A stretch of 64,000 nucleotides of DNA from Melampsora larici-populina 98AG31 (Eukaryota > Basidiomycota > Pucciniomycetes > Pucciniales > Melampsoraceae). The notes beneath the pieces are model-generated. The model was not told where the DNA came from. It saw only the letters and a list, made by a program, of their open reading frames with translations, and did not search any database. A program made the position numbers and the translations under genes. The stretch covers positions 330,429-394,428 of the forward strand of contig NW_006768823.1 of the NCBI RefSeq assembly GCF_000204055.1, read 5' to 3'. Below, piece by piece: positions 55,196 through 64,000 of the stretch; positions within the stretch are counted from its first letter, which is position 1, and each line of letters starts with the position of its first letter.

Positions 55196-57143
55196 ATGGA
55201 TGGTCAATTGCAGCCACCTCAAACCTATTACCCATCTCAATGCCTGCCTCCAATGCTCACTTGCAAGCCTTTCCCAGCCAATCATCATCATGGCAAGCAC
55301 CATTCTTACAATCACATGGGTAATGAGCGTCTCAACAGCCCTATGATTGGCTTTTATGGCTCCCAATCTCTCCCTTCACCTCATGTTCCTCACAAACAGT
55401 TTCATTCAACAACTTATTATCACTTCAGTCCTGCTTTGCTATTGCCTCATTACAGTCCACCATACAGTCAGCCTAACCCTCACAATGCCTCATCTTTCAT
55501 GTTACCCCCGGAACAACCTCACCTATGTGGCTGTGATGTTGGCCACTTCCCCAGTCATGCCTCAATGTACTCACAATAGTAAATTGGATAAGACACCACA
55601 TAAGACTCCTCTCAAGGCCTTCGTTCCAAAAAGTGAAGAGGCCCATTGCATATGAGCCAAGCAAAAGAATGAGTATGGTGTATCACACTGCAAATATAAT
55701 GTGTTTCTCTGAGGTGAACAACCATTGAACTTGATGCACAAAATGATTAATAATCCAGATTTAGTGCACTTTTAATGCACTTTTAATCATTTTGTAAATT
55801 AAACATAATCATTTTTCACCTTGGAGAAACACAGTATATTCACAGTTTCAGGGTTTGATATGCTCACTCAGTGGGTCCTTGTTCCCAGAAACTACAATAG
55901 ATGGTGAGCCAAAGGCTCCAGGAAAACAGATATTTCAGAAGAGATTCATCAAACCTTGGTGGACCAGGGGATCATTGGGACAAACACTGGCGGTGTGTAC
56001 CAAAAGGTGTGATCAATTTTTGATTGTCCTTATCTTTAGGGGTCATCTCCAGTTTTCTGATGTTTTTATTTTCAATCTCAATACATGCTACATGCATAAT
56101 ATCTGAGATGACACTTAGCTTCATACATTGGAGCACAAATATGGAGCTGATCTCAAGGTGACAAAGAAGACTGGTGGTGGGCTCAATGGGTTCTCAGGCA
56201 AGAAGGCATTCTCAGGTCAGTGAGGTGCTCATACAAACCAGGCCAATTTGATCTGGCTGGGTTCTTGATGTTGTGTATGTATGTTGAGCAAGTCAAAGCA
56301 ATATACCCCCACTTCTATGATTTGGACGTGTTCATGGGTGATCAGCCTTCAGAAACCCCACTTGATCAACTTGAGTCTTTGAGTGATCTCAACACCAAGG
56401 CTTGTATGGATGCTCTTGGGCTCACCAGCTCACAGGCAAGTGTGGGTACCTCACAAGTTCACAAAGAGATCATGGACCTGGAGGACAACAACACAACCTC
56501 AGATGTTGGATATACCAATGATTCTTTTGACTTAGCACCTCAAATGATCCACTCAGCACTGACACAACCAGTCAACCAAGCCAACCACCCCAGAAAAACT
56601 AATAATCCCAAGTGCTTCCAAGAGTCTTTGGTTGGAGGAGAAGAAGAGTCTTCCAACTCTTCATCCAGCCCTTTTGGTTCCAAAAAGGCCTGTGCTCTGT
56701 GTCATGGTACTTTCTTAAAATCTTTAGGATTCAATGACAAGCCTGACACCAGTCCCAATAATCACAAACTTGGCTTGGTTACTGAGCAGCTAATCAAATT
56801 CCAAGACACCAACTCCAAACAACGCAAGCGCACGCTAGACTTGCAAAGCGATGTGATTAAGGGTCAAGTCTCCATCAGGGAAACAATTGCTGGTGCAATG
56901 CTTGAGATGACCAATGTTCTCAAGGTCATGACTAATCCTCCAAAGGACAAAACAACTCAAGAATTAGATATTTTAAGGCTTGACCTTGAGAAATCTGACT
57001 ATGAGTATTGCCTTGCAAACCAGAGGGCGGAAATTTTGGACCTTGAGCTCAAACAAAAAGCCAAATTGATTGAGCATTTTGAAAAATCTGGTAAGTCTTT
57101 CAGCAAAGCAAAAGAAATTGCTGATCAAATGATGGAAGAATAA
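55196..57143 (+). CDS. Myb/SANT-like transposon accessory protein (model incomplete)
   Basis: Three stretches read as one gene. An N-terminal Pro/His/Tyr-rich part runs 55196-55576 (YYPSQCLPPMLTCKPFPANH). A SANT/Myb-like segment follows at about 55925-56200 (ISEEIHQTLVDQGIIGTNTG, LEHKYGADLKVTKKTGGG, NGFSGKKAFS). The C-terminal frame 56220-57143 has VKAIYPHFYDLDVFMGDQPS, a Ser-rich acidic linker with CALCHGTF, and a helical tail with DILRLDLEKSD. Frames change between segments, so introns or frameshifts must intervene; not all junctions were resolved. Proteins of this build (Myb_DNA-bind_3-like domain plus linker) commonly accompany PIF/Harbinger transposases as DNA-binding partners, fitting the transposase remnant at 59-60 kb. 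Confidence 0.55.
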
Positions 57144-57787
57144 AAGCAAAGTAAATCATCATCTGAACCATTCTTCATTCATTGAGATGCTTGTATTCAC
57201 ATCTTCTGCACTGTTACAGGAAAGGGTCGTTTGGCTCATTTGATTTAGTCATAAGTACACCGGACTCCACCAGCATATTGATCAATTACTTACAAAAGGC
57301 TGGTCTTGTTACACATGTATGTAACCAGGGTTCCAAAAAAGTAAACAGATATTTTTGGTCACAAATAAAAAGTGGAAGTGTATTTTGAGATATATATTTC
57401 TCTATTTGAGTGTATAAGCTATAGAAATGGGTAACTTGTATCACCCAAATGAGAGACATGAAATTGTGTATTTGCTTTAAAGTAAAGGAACATGTAAGGC
57501 CCTTGTGAGGTAGATTAAATGGAATATACACTAAACCTCAGTTTGCAAACAAATTGTTTGAAGGCCTTGGAGGTCATACATTTGCATAAAATGGGATGTT
57601 TCTGAGTTTGACCTCAGAAGATATGTGCTCAGTGGGTTCTTTTTTGAGTAAGAGGTAAATCACTTGTTGCATGCCTTTGGTCACATGTGACTGGATCATG
57701 ACCCTTTGTGTTAGAATTGGGTTTTCTAACCATGACAGATGTGCGCCTACATATCCAAGAAGAGAAAAAAGTGCCAACCACCTTGCG
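57144..57787. other. No gene seen
   Basis: AT-rich spacer between the SANT-like gene and the kinase-like relic. Confidence 0.5.
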
Positions 57788-58462
57788 TCAACATGAAGTA
57801 GGTCTTTGAAGCTGAAACATACTGGGATTAAAGGGGTTGTCCTTGGTGCTCAAGTAGTACATCAAGACACCTAATGCCCACCAATCCACATACATACCAT
57901 AGTCACCGCCTTCTAGAATCTCTGGTGCCCAATCTTCACAGGGGCAATAATCCCCAGAAGTCAGACCATTGACATCCAGTATAGTTATTGGATGGAAGTT
58001 GACAAGTTTGATTATGGATCCTGGCATCAACAGGATGCCTACAAGATCAAGGGATCAAACAATGGCTGAATTGGCATGTAGGTAACCCAAGGCTCCTACA
58101 ATCTGCACAGCACAGTGGCTGATTTCTTCTTCAGAGAACTCCTTGATGTTTAGATGCGCCTCAAGGGAGGTGATTTGAGGATCATAGTCAAAGACAAAGT
58201 GGAGTTGATTCGGATTAACCATATGACCAACAAAGGTAACTATGGCAGGGTGATTAAGCTGAGGTAATAAATTGATTAAATCATTCAATATGGGAGCCAT
58301 TGATCTAGATTGTTGGGTGCACACATCAGTTTTCATAGCTACAGCCAGCCCATCTGACTTCCTTTGCACCTGACTAATTTGATCATAACCAAAGATGCAA
58401 AAGTGCTGGATTTGATCAAAGTCGTGAAACATTACAGTCAATGGTGGATTTTTTTTGCTCAA
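57788..58462 (-). pseudogene. Degenerate AGC-like protein kinase
   Basis: The minus-strand frame shows kinase landmarks in order: DFDQIQHFCIFGYDQISQVQ (ruined glycine loop), LAVAMKTD (the beta-3 lysine kept), LNHPAIVTFVGHMVNPNQLH, SEEEISHCAVQIVGALGYLH, a catalytic-loop remnant, IIKLVNFH where DFG would be, and APEILEGGDYGMYVDWWALG, then VLMYY. The HRD Asp, the following Asn and the DFG Asp are all absent. TGA at 58055-58057 interrupts the frame at the catalytic loop, where arginine (CGA) is plausible. The C-lobe stops after KDNPFNPSMF. It cannot be catalytically active in this form; either a relic or an expressed pseudokinase fragment. Confidence 0.7.
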
Positions 58463-58943
58463 TGTTGCCCAGGTGTGAATGAAATAGGGGTCTGTTCTGG
58501 GCCTTCTTGGATGCAGGGCCCCCTGGTTTGTATCTGACTGCCTTCAAAAGTCCATCACAGATCCTACACTTGGTGAAAGGGCTAATGTTTTCATTTGAAT
58601 TATGATGATTCCAAGATTATGTAGAATGATTCAAGAATTATAGAACCACAGAATTTGAGCAATATGGGGCTATTTGATGACTGCGCAAGACAATGGGCTT
58701 ATCTTTCCCTTTGCTCACTCATGGTAAATGCAAGAATCAGGGTCTGAGCCCCATGCGCTTGTGATTTCATAGTTCATGGGGCATGCATATGTCAGTATGT
58801 GTTTCTCATCAAATTGATGATAAAATAGATGCAAAGGCCAAGGTGTCATATCAGTCCAATATATCATATTGAGTCAAATCTCAATGATATCAACATTTCA
58901 ACACCAATCAAACCAAATTTAAAATCACACCAAAGCTACAAAT
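58463..58943. other. No gene seen
   Basis: Spacer between kinase-like and transposase-like relics. Confidence 0.5.
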
Positions 58944-60060
58944 CTACTGTTGAGACAAAAGTTCATAAAGGGACAACAATCTAGCACATGTGTTGTGTTG
59001 ATCAAGGACAACATCATGATCATCCTTGTCATGGTGTTTGTCCTGCATTTCATGTGCCGGCAATGCCCTTTGGAACACATTGTCACCTATATCCTGAATG
59101 TTGATAAGGAAATTGTGTAGGATACACGTGACTGCTAAAATTAAATTCAGAAACCTTGCCAAATTCAAGCCCTTGATCACTATCCAACACTGAACTAAAG
59201 ACTGCCAACACATCTTCCATAAGCAATTGGTATCTTTAAAGACATTGCAGAGACAGCTGAGTGCTCTATTGAATGATCATTGCAATCAGGGAACAGGGAT
59301 CCCACCGGGCTTCTTGAAGTTTGCCACAATGTTTTTTTTCCAAAGGATATCCAGATTCAGCAATTAAGTATTTGCCCTCAACAAAGAATCACTTTGGGAA
59401 TTGAGATAAGTGCAAACAAAAGGGCATGATAATTGTAATCTTAGTGTTACAGTTGACTCATCAGCTGACACAATCAAATTGGTGACTTGCCTCTGAGTTT
59501 CTATATACACCTGCATCATGTCAATGAGCACCGCCGCACCAGCCTTGACTTGCATATATAATGCACTTTTGATGATCACAGACAAGCATGGAGTTGACGG
59601 CATAGCAGGATTTATGAGTTTGGAAGTCCTCCATATTCTTCTCTGGTCCGGTAATCAAAGTGATCAGGGTGCTGTCAATGAGTTCAAAACAGTCTTTGAA
59701 AAAGCTTTGCTGGCCTATCTCATGTTTGATGATGTTGTGTTCCTCCTGGTTTGGCCATTTAAAGTACCAATCACAAAGGGTAAGGATTGCTATTACACAT
59801 CAATGGGTGTAATTATAAATACTCCCCTCTATATATGTCCAGGAAAACAATCAATGACCCAATTAAACATGGAAATCATCATAATTCTCACCTGAAACTA
59901 CAAAGCCTAGTGCAAGAAAAGCTGGACGGGCCCCATTCCCGGTCAGACCTATATATGCCAAAGCCAAAGCCACTAGGAGTTGCCATTCAGGTGGAGATTG
60001 CGCCATGGATGATTGATTTGCAAACTTTGGATGGTCTCCAATCAAGTGCAGCAGATGAAT
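58944..60060 (-). pseudogene. PIF/Harbinger (DDE_Tnp_4-like) transposase remnants
   Basis: On the minus strand the order, with frame changes and stops, is: a fragment with MLVCDHQKCIICKSRLVRRC (59540-59630 region), a middle part, and a C-terminal fragment 59213-58944 with QSLVQCWIVIKGLNLARFLN and LAVTCILHNFLI, matching the last conserved block of Harbinger nucleases (xxCILHNFL). Several stops break it. It is no longer functional. The SANT-like gene at 55-57 kb and the TTA-flanked MITE at 40.5 kb fit the same superfamily. Confidence 0.6.
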
Positions 60061-61093
60061 AATAAGATAATAGAAAAAACATGTTGCGCTCGCGGCGAGC
60101 TACCACTGGTAGCTATGCAGTAGCGGTTCGAGGGTAAAGCTTTGACGAGGATTCAGCAGGGCATCTCTACGCCAGATGGCCAGTGCGGACGGTACACTCT
60201 TAGGCGCCGGGGTGATGTCCCCGTTGGTCTTAAAGACATCTTATGAGTCGAAGGAGGTGGTTGACAGAGAATACTCTGTTCCATCCCCGTCGCTGCTTTC
60301 CCTTTCCCCATTCCTGGCCCCTTTCCCAAAGGACCGGCACAGAATATTTCACCGGTGAGCAAACGAGCACCTGCAAACGAGCGCAAACGTCTCACGCTCC
60401 CGTCGCGACGATGGCGCGAGTGTGGGACTTTTTCAAAGACTAGGGCACAGCCCTCAAGTTGATTCCGCGAGCACCCGAGCACACCCGAGTTGACGTTGTG
60501 AACCAAGAGGACGTGTGCATGATGACGTTTGGAAAGGTTTGGAACCCCTTTTTTACCTTCAAGTGGTCCCCTTGACAGTTCACAAATGGAATACTCATTC
60601 GTGACGTTTCTATGGTCAGAAAGAATTCCTCAAGGTTCAAGTCTGTTCAAGTACCAAGGTAACTTTGATCTTGGGATCAATGGAATTCTGTCACCGAGCC
60701 GGAGTGTGCATCAAGTGACAGAATTTCCCTCCAGGTGTTAGTGAACCTCTACAGGCCCCCGACCATCTTCGCACACGCGCTGTTGTTGATTATTGTTATG
60801 TACTATGTACAAATTAGGTACTCACACCACTCATAAACTTTCTCGTAGATTATGCAGAACAAAAAATCGTATACAACACTCATCGTAGCCTGTGGGACTT
60901 TGTTGAGGTTAATCGTAGCCGTGCGAGGCCTCTTTTGCATAGCCTTGTCTGAAGTTCTAGGTGGAACTGAAGATATAAAAGGGAGCCTCTGGACTGTGAT
61001 TTTGTAACCCCATCCACCTGATCATCCAATCAATCAAATCCATTAGATAAATCTTTTTTTACGAAACTCTACGAATTACGAAAAATCTTCATC
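60061..61093. other. Upstream region of the secreted-protein gene
   Basis: 60.08-60.45 kb is GC-richer, with a gctaccactggtagc hairpin and a short tRNA-like box (gcggttcgaggg) without a cloverleaf. From 60.75 kb on it is ordinary AT-richer promoter-like sequence. Confidence 0.45.
60974..60980 (+). promoter_or_regulatory. TATA box of the secreted-protein gene
   Basis: tataaaa followed by ggga, 114 bp before the ATG at 61094. A pyrimidine/CA-rich stretch (ccccatccacctgatcatcc, 61010 on) at the expected distance is a likely transcription start area. Confidence 0.6.
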
Positions 61094-61641
61094 ATGAATT
61101 TTGCCTTCATCATCCTATCTGTTTTGGTCTCTTTACAAGCTATCATGACTTTACCTACTAAGCTTATGCCTCGTACTGAAAGCCAAGTTGGCAAGGGTGG
61201 AAGAATTGATCAAAGATGCGCTGGCTTCTATAACGGTGGTTATGTGCCGGGCTTTGCCTACAATAATCAGGGGATTCTCACTGTTCCATTTACTTCACAG
61301 TTCTACTACTCAATCAATCAGAACTACGGATATTCCAATTGTAACAATTACGGGCAAGTGGTTTGGGGCCAGTGCTCCTACGCGGGCCAATGTCCCAACT
61401 CGTACCACCACTACACGGGTCTCTTGACTGGTCTCTTAGGAGGTGTGGGTGACCTCGTGGGCGGTTTAGTGAGCGGTGTTGGTTCTCTTGTGGGAGGAAT
61501 CGGGAACAGTCTCAGCTTACTTTCGGATCAAGAACTCAAGTCGGTGAGTGTACCTTTCGTGATCCCCTATCCGGGACCACACTCCCAACGAAGTCCTAAC
61601 TTATCCTCTTGTGCCGTTTGTAGGACACCAATCAGATTTAA
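61094..61641 (+). CDS. Small secreted Gly/Tyr/Asn-rich cysteine-containing protein, 155 aa
   Basis: Exons 61094-61543 and 61624-61641; the 80-nt intron removes a longer read-through tail and gives the ending LKSDTNQI. The signal peptide MNFAFIILSVLVSLQAIMTL is clear. Mature part: basic linker (KLMPRTESQVGKGGRIDQRC), then AGFYNGGYVPGFAYNNQGI, FYYSINQNYGYSNCNNYGQV, VWGQCSYAGQCPNSYHHYTG, and a Gly/Leu/Val-rich repeat (GLLTGLLGGVGDLVGGLVSG). Four cysteines remain after the signal. A TATA box and purine-poor leader support expression. Such short, secreted, repeat-tailed proteins are typical of fungal effector or surface-protein candidates, but no known family was recognised. Confidence 0.82.
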
Positions 61642-62510
61642 ATCATGAACTCATGAAATCCCTCACACCCCGAAATGTTAATGGTACGTCTTCTCATAAT
61701 AATTGACTGTCCTTTCACCCTGAATCTAACACATTTCAAACCATCCCATCATGAATTGCTTTCCGCCATCAATTTCAGAGACTCGCTTTAGGTTATTTGT
61801 GACTGGATAATTGTTGTCAAGATTTCATTGTCGTACTTCAGCTTAATCCATTTTAACGTACAATCAGTTTTTCTCCTTTTTCTTACGCCATCAACTCAAT
61901 CTAACTAGAGACCGCTTTTAGTTATTTGTGATTGAGTAATTGTTGTCAAAGTTTCGTTGTCATTCAGCTTAATAAAATTTAACGCCCGGTCAGATTTTCT
62001 CCTTTACTTAAATAAGCCCCTCACGACACGTAGTTAAGCTACTGCTATGATAAGAGCCAAAATGCCTTCATGCGCAATCTACAAGAGCCAGCAAACATCT
62101 GTCACCAGCGTAGGCCCATATTGATGTTATCTCTGTATCTCGATGCCCTCTCCTCGACGATCCTTTCACTTGCTTTGCCCAGGTCCTGCTTCACACCAAG
62201 AGAAGCATATACCTGGGAGACACGATACTTGCGTAGGGAAAGCTGTGCTTAGGTTTCTTGTATGTTTCTGATCGGATCCATTACCTCTTTGTATCTCGGA
62301 GTGTGGGATATCTTATCTTGATCAGTGTTATACACCGTGTGCAGAGAAGTAAAGTCACGACCAGCATTATGCCGGTAATTGAAGAATTGCGATGTATCAT
62401 CATGTAGTCAGAGACACGATCAAAGGATCAAAACTGTTTCGATACATTCTCAATTATTATTACAATCATAAACAGTAAAACTGAAGTCACAAATTAAATG
62501 CTTCCAGGGT
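61642..62510. other. 3' region with tandem duplication
   Basis: Two diverged copies of about 120 bp: 61765-61885 and 61887-62010. Shared blocks are ggttatttgtgactg / gttatttgtgattg, aattgttgtcaa and ttcagcttaat. They may be in the 3' UTR or just downstream of the secreted gene. Beyond 62010 nothing is recognised. Confidence 0.6.
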
Positions 62511-63431
62511 TCAAGGAGGACCAAACGGTGAATTGAAACTATCAATCAATCTATTGACTTTCTTTTCACCTAATCCAGCACATCTCAACAGATCAGCCTG
62601 ACTCGCTTCGGTGATATTACGAAAAGACTAGACCAAGAGATATATGTGAGCGTACTTTTCAAGATGAAGGAAAACTGGGGAACGAAAGCTTACCCCAAAA
62701 GAAGAAGCTAAAGTGAGCACATCGGTTTTGTTGAGACCATTCACAGTCGTCAAAACGCTTGAGAGTTGAGCAAGATAAGTATTGTCGGATCGTTCTTTAA
62801 TCAAATCAGGTGGTTTGCGTTCAAATGATTTGAAGAGTTGGATGTATCTTGCAGCCTCTGCATTAGACCAAGCGAGAAAAACAGTGAGCTGATTGGTAAC
62901 TGATACCTAAATCATTACGTAAGAGTTCAGTCAGTATGGAAAAACTTTATAAAAGTAAACTAGACGGATAGACCTCACCTTTGTGATCTCACGAATCGAT
63001 AGCTCGTGATCTTCAACATCGCATAAGATCAACAAGATACGAAGGTTGTAACTTTGACCGAGTTTCCCAATCCTTGTATGAATATATTCAGGGTGAAGCT
63101 TGTGATACCTCAGTGAGAGGAAAAGAAGGCCGGTGGTTAATCCAACTTGATAGTCACATACTATATCACCATGCTCCCATGGTACAGATTGCAAAAGATT
63201 GAGAATTGGATTTCCTTTCTGTCTTGCAAAACGATCAAGAACACATCATCATCAGTCGCGATGATGGTATTTCAGGTTTCAACCTTTCAAGGATATATAG
63301 ATAGTGATATGATTTACTTGACATTTGTTTACGACGATTGTATGTGAACCGACAGGACGTCTGTTTGCTTGAGGAATCGGTCTAGGATTCGATGTTGAAG
63401 GTCCTGAGCCTGCTGGGTTGGTAGCGCTCAT
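62511..63431 (-). CDS. RAD10: ERCC1/Rad10 nucleotide-excision-repair subunit, 227 aa
   Basis: Exons 63431-63318, 63218-62979, 62906-62694 and 62627-62511, each a multiple of three. The order fits ERCC1: SHTIVVNKCQKGNPILNLLQ, then SVPWEHGDIVCDYQVGLTTG, LFLSLRYHKLHPEYIHTRIG and LRILLILCDVED (central domain). ISNAEAARYIQ-like text reads here as AWSNAEAARYIQLFKSFERK, followed by the helix-hairpin-helix region (VLTTVNGLNKTDVLTLASSF; EASQADLLRCAGLGEKKVNR). ERCC1 is the noncatalytic, DNA-binding partner of XPF/Rad1 that cuts 5' of damage. The short N terminus lacks other domains. It is head to head with NUP50. Confidence 0.95.
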
Positions 63432-63660
63432 GTTGATTTCTTTGATAATGTGATCATCTCAAAAGTTCGGGTCCAACTTCAGGGTGAGTTCGTGGGGATC
63501 CGACCCGGTTGAGTGAGGGTGCCATGGTCGGATCGGTTCAAGTTCAGATTGAGTTCGTGTGTTGCTTTTAAAATTTTAATCCCAGTGTTCATTTGTATTT
63601 TCATTGTATCCTTATTCTAGCTTTTCTAACTTTATAAACTTACCATTCCATTCAGATCCG
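63432..63660. promoter_or_regulatory. Shared divergent promoter region, RAD10/NUP50
   Basis: 229 bp separate the two start codons. It contains repeated gttcgtg and gatccg motifs (gagttcgtggggatccgacc; ttcagattgagttcgtgtg) but no TATA box. Both genes must be driven from here. Confidence 0.6.
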
Positions 63661-64000
63661 ATGGTCAAACGCGCTGCTGAGAAAGAGCTGACTGATAGGT
63701 AAGCACACCATCTTATTCAGTCAGACGCAGTGATACCAAGTATAAATTGCTTACTGATGGTCTTACTATGAACATCAGGAATTGGCAGGACCGAGAGGAT
63801 GGTGAAGTGGTAAGCTTCTAATAAGACTCCAATCCCTTGACCCCTCTGATTTGTATTTTTGACCTATATTTCAGCTTGAGGAGGGCCCCATGAAGGTAGC
63901 GGCCCCTCAGGTTATCGAGAGGCGTCAGTAAGTTAAAAACCATCTTTTTTTGTTAAATTCACGAGCTACGACTGATTCCTGATGCCCCAACAACAGGATC
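63661..64000 (+). CDS. NUP50: Nup50/Nup2-type nucleoporin, N-terminal part (runs off the window)
   Basis: Exons 63661-63698, 63779-63809, 63875-63927 and the first bases of a fourth at 63997. The residues MVKRAAEKELTDRNWQDRED, then GEVLEEGPMKVAAPQVIERR, match the conserved Nup50/Nup2 start (importin-alpha-binding segment). The C-terminal FG and Ran-binding parts lie beyond the window. Nup50 helps release cargo from importin-alpha at the nuclear pore basket. Confidence 0.88.

Noticed and set aside
60081..60145. tRNA or SINE-like sequence with a gcggttcgaggg box
   Set aside because: The A-like and B-like boxes are too close together and no cloverleaf forms.

Overview
This is nuclear DNA of a filamentous fungus, most likely a basidiomycete and plausibly a rust (Pucciniomycotina). 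The case rests on intron-rich genes (mostly GT-AG introns of about 60-110 nt), a typical fungal hous­ekeeping set, many mobile elements (Ty3 chromovirus, hAT, PIF/Harbinger, a non-LTR element, MITEs) and candidate secreted proteins. The lineage is inferred from overall character, not from a marker gene. No rRNA, convincing tRNA or CRISPR was found. All exon models were built by eye from splice signals, reading frame and family likeness, so starts without family support are weaker.

Region 1 (about 1-15.9 kb) is a nested, rearranged transposon block. A noncoding exon-like sequence was invaded by a hAT transposon (8-bp target duplication). The hAT was invaded by a Ty3 chromovirus (5-bp target duplication, 185-bp LTRs differing at two positions). 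A later inversion of about 720-9250 split both elements, so the LTRs now face each other, the hAT ends point the same way, and each gene is divided between strands. The inverted segment also holds a TA-flanked MITE, three telomere-like repeats, and an integrase-only fragment bracketed by inverted 57-58-bp units that each contain a hairpin.

Region 2 (16-30 kb) is mainly host sequence: GDI1 (Rab GDP dissociation inhibitor, complete in ten exons), a secreted proline-rich SSG-repeat protein, a voltage-sensor-like membrane protein, a small secreted/tail-anchored protein and a SurE-type nucleotidase, with a hAT-type MITE between them.

Region 3 (30-40 kb) has a 5'-truncated non-LTR retroelement with an open RT-RNase H frame ending about 170 bp upstream of NAS2 (PSMD9, proteasome assembly chaperone), followed convergently by PEX13 (peroxisomal import docking).

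Region 4 (40-52 kb) mixes repeats (Tourist-like MITE, TGCGC-rich elements, a long hairpin) with EMC2 lacking its N terminus, an orphan three-TM protein, a PITH-domain protein and prefoldin subunit 4.

Region 5 (52-60 kb) is a decayed PIF/Harbinger neighbourhood: a fold-back element, a Myb/SANT-like accessory gene, a degenerate kinase-like gene and transposase remnants.

Region 6 (61-64 kb) has a Gly/Tyr/Cys-containing secreted protein with a TATA box, RAD10/ERCC1, and the start of NUP50, which diverges from ERCC1 across 229 bp. The host genes do not form a pathway; they are ordinary fungal neighbours. The most unusual material is in region 1.
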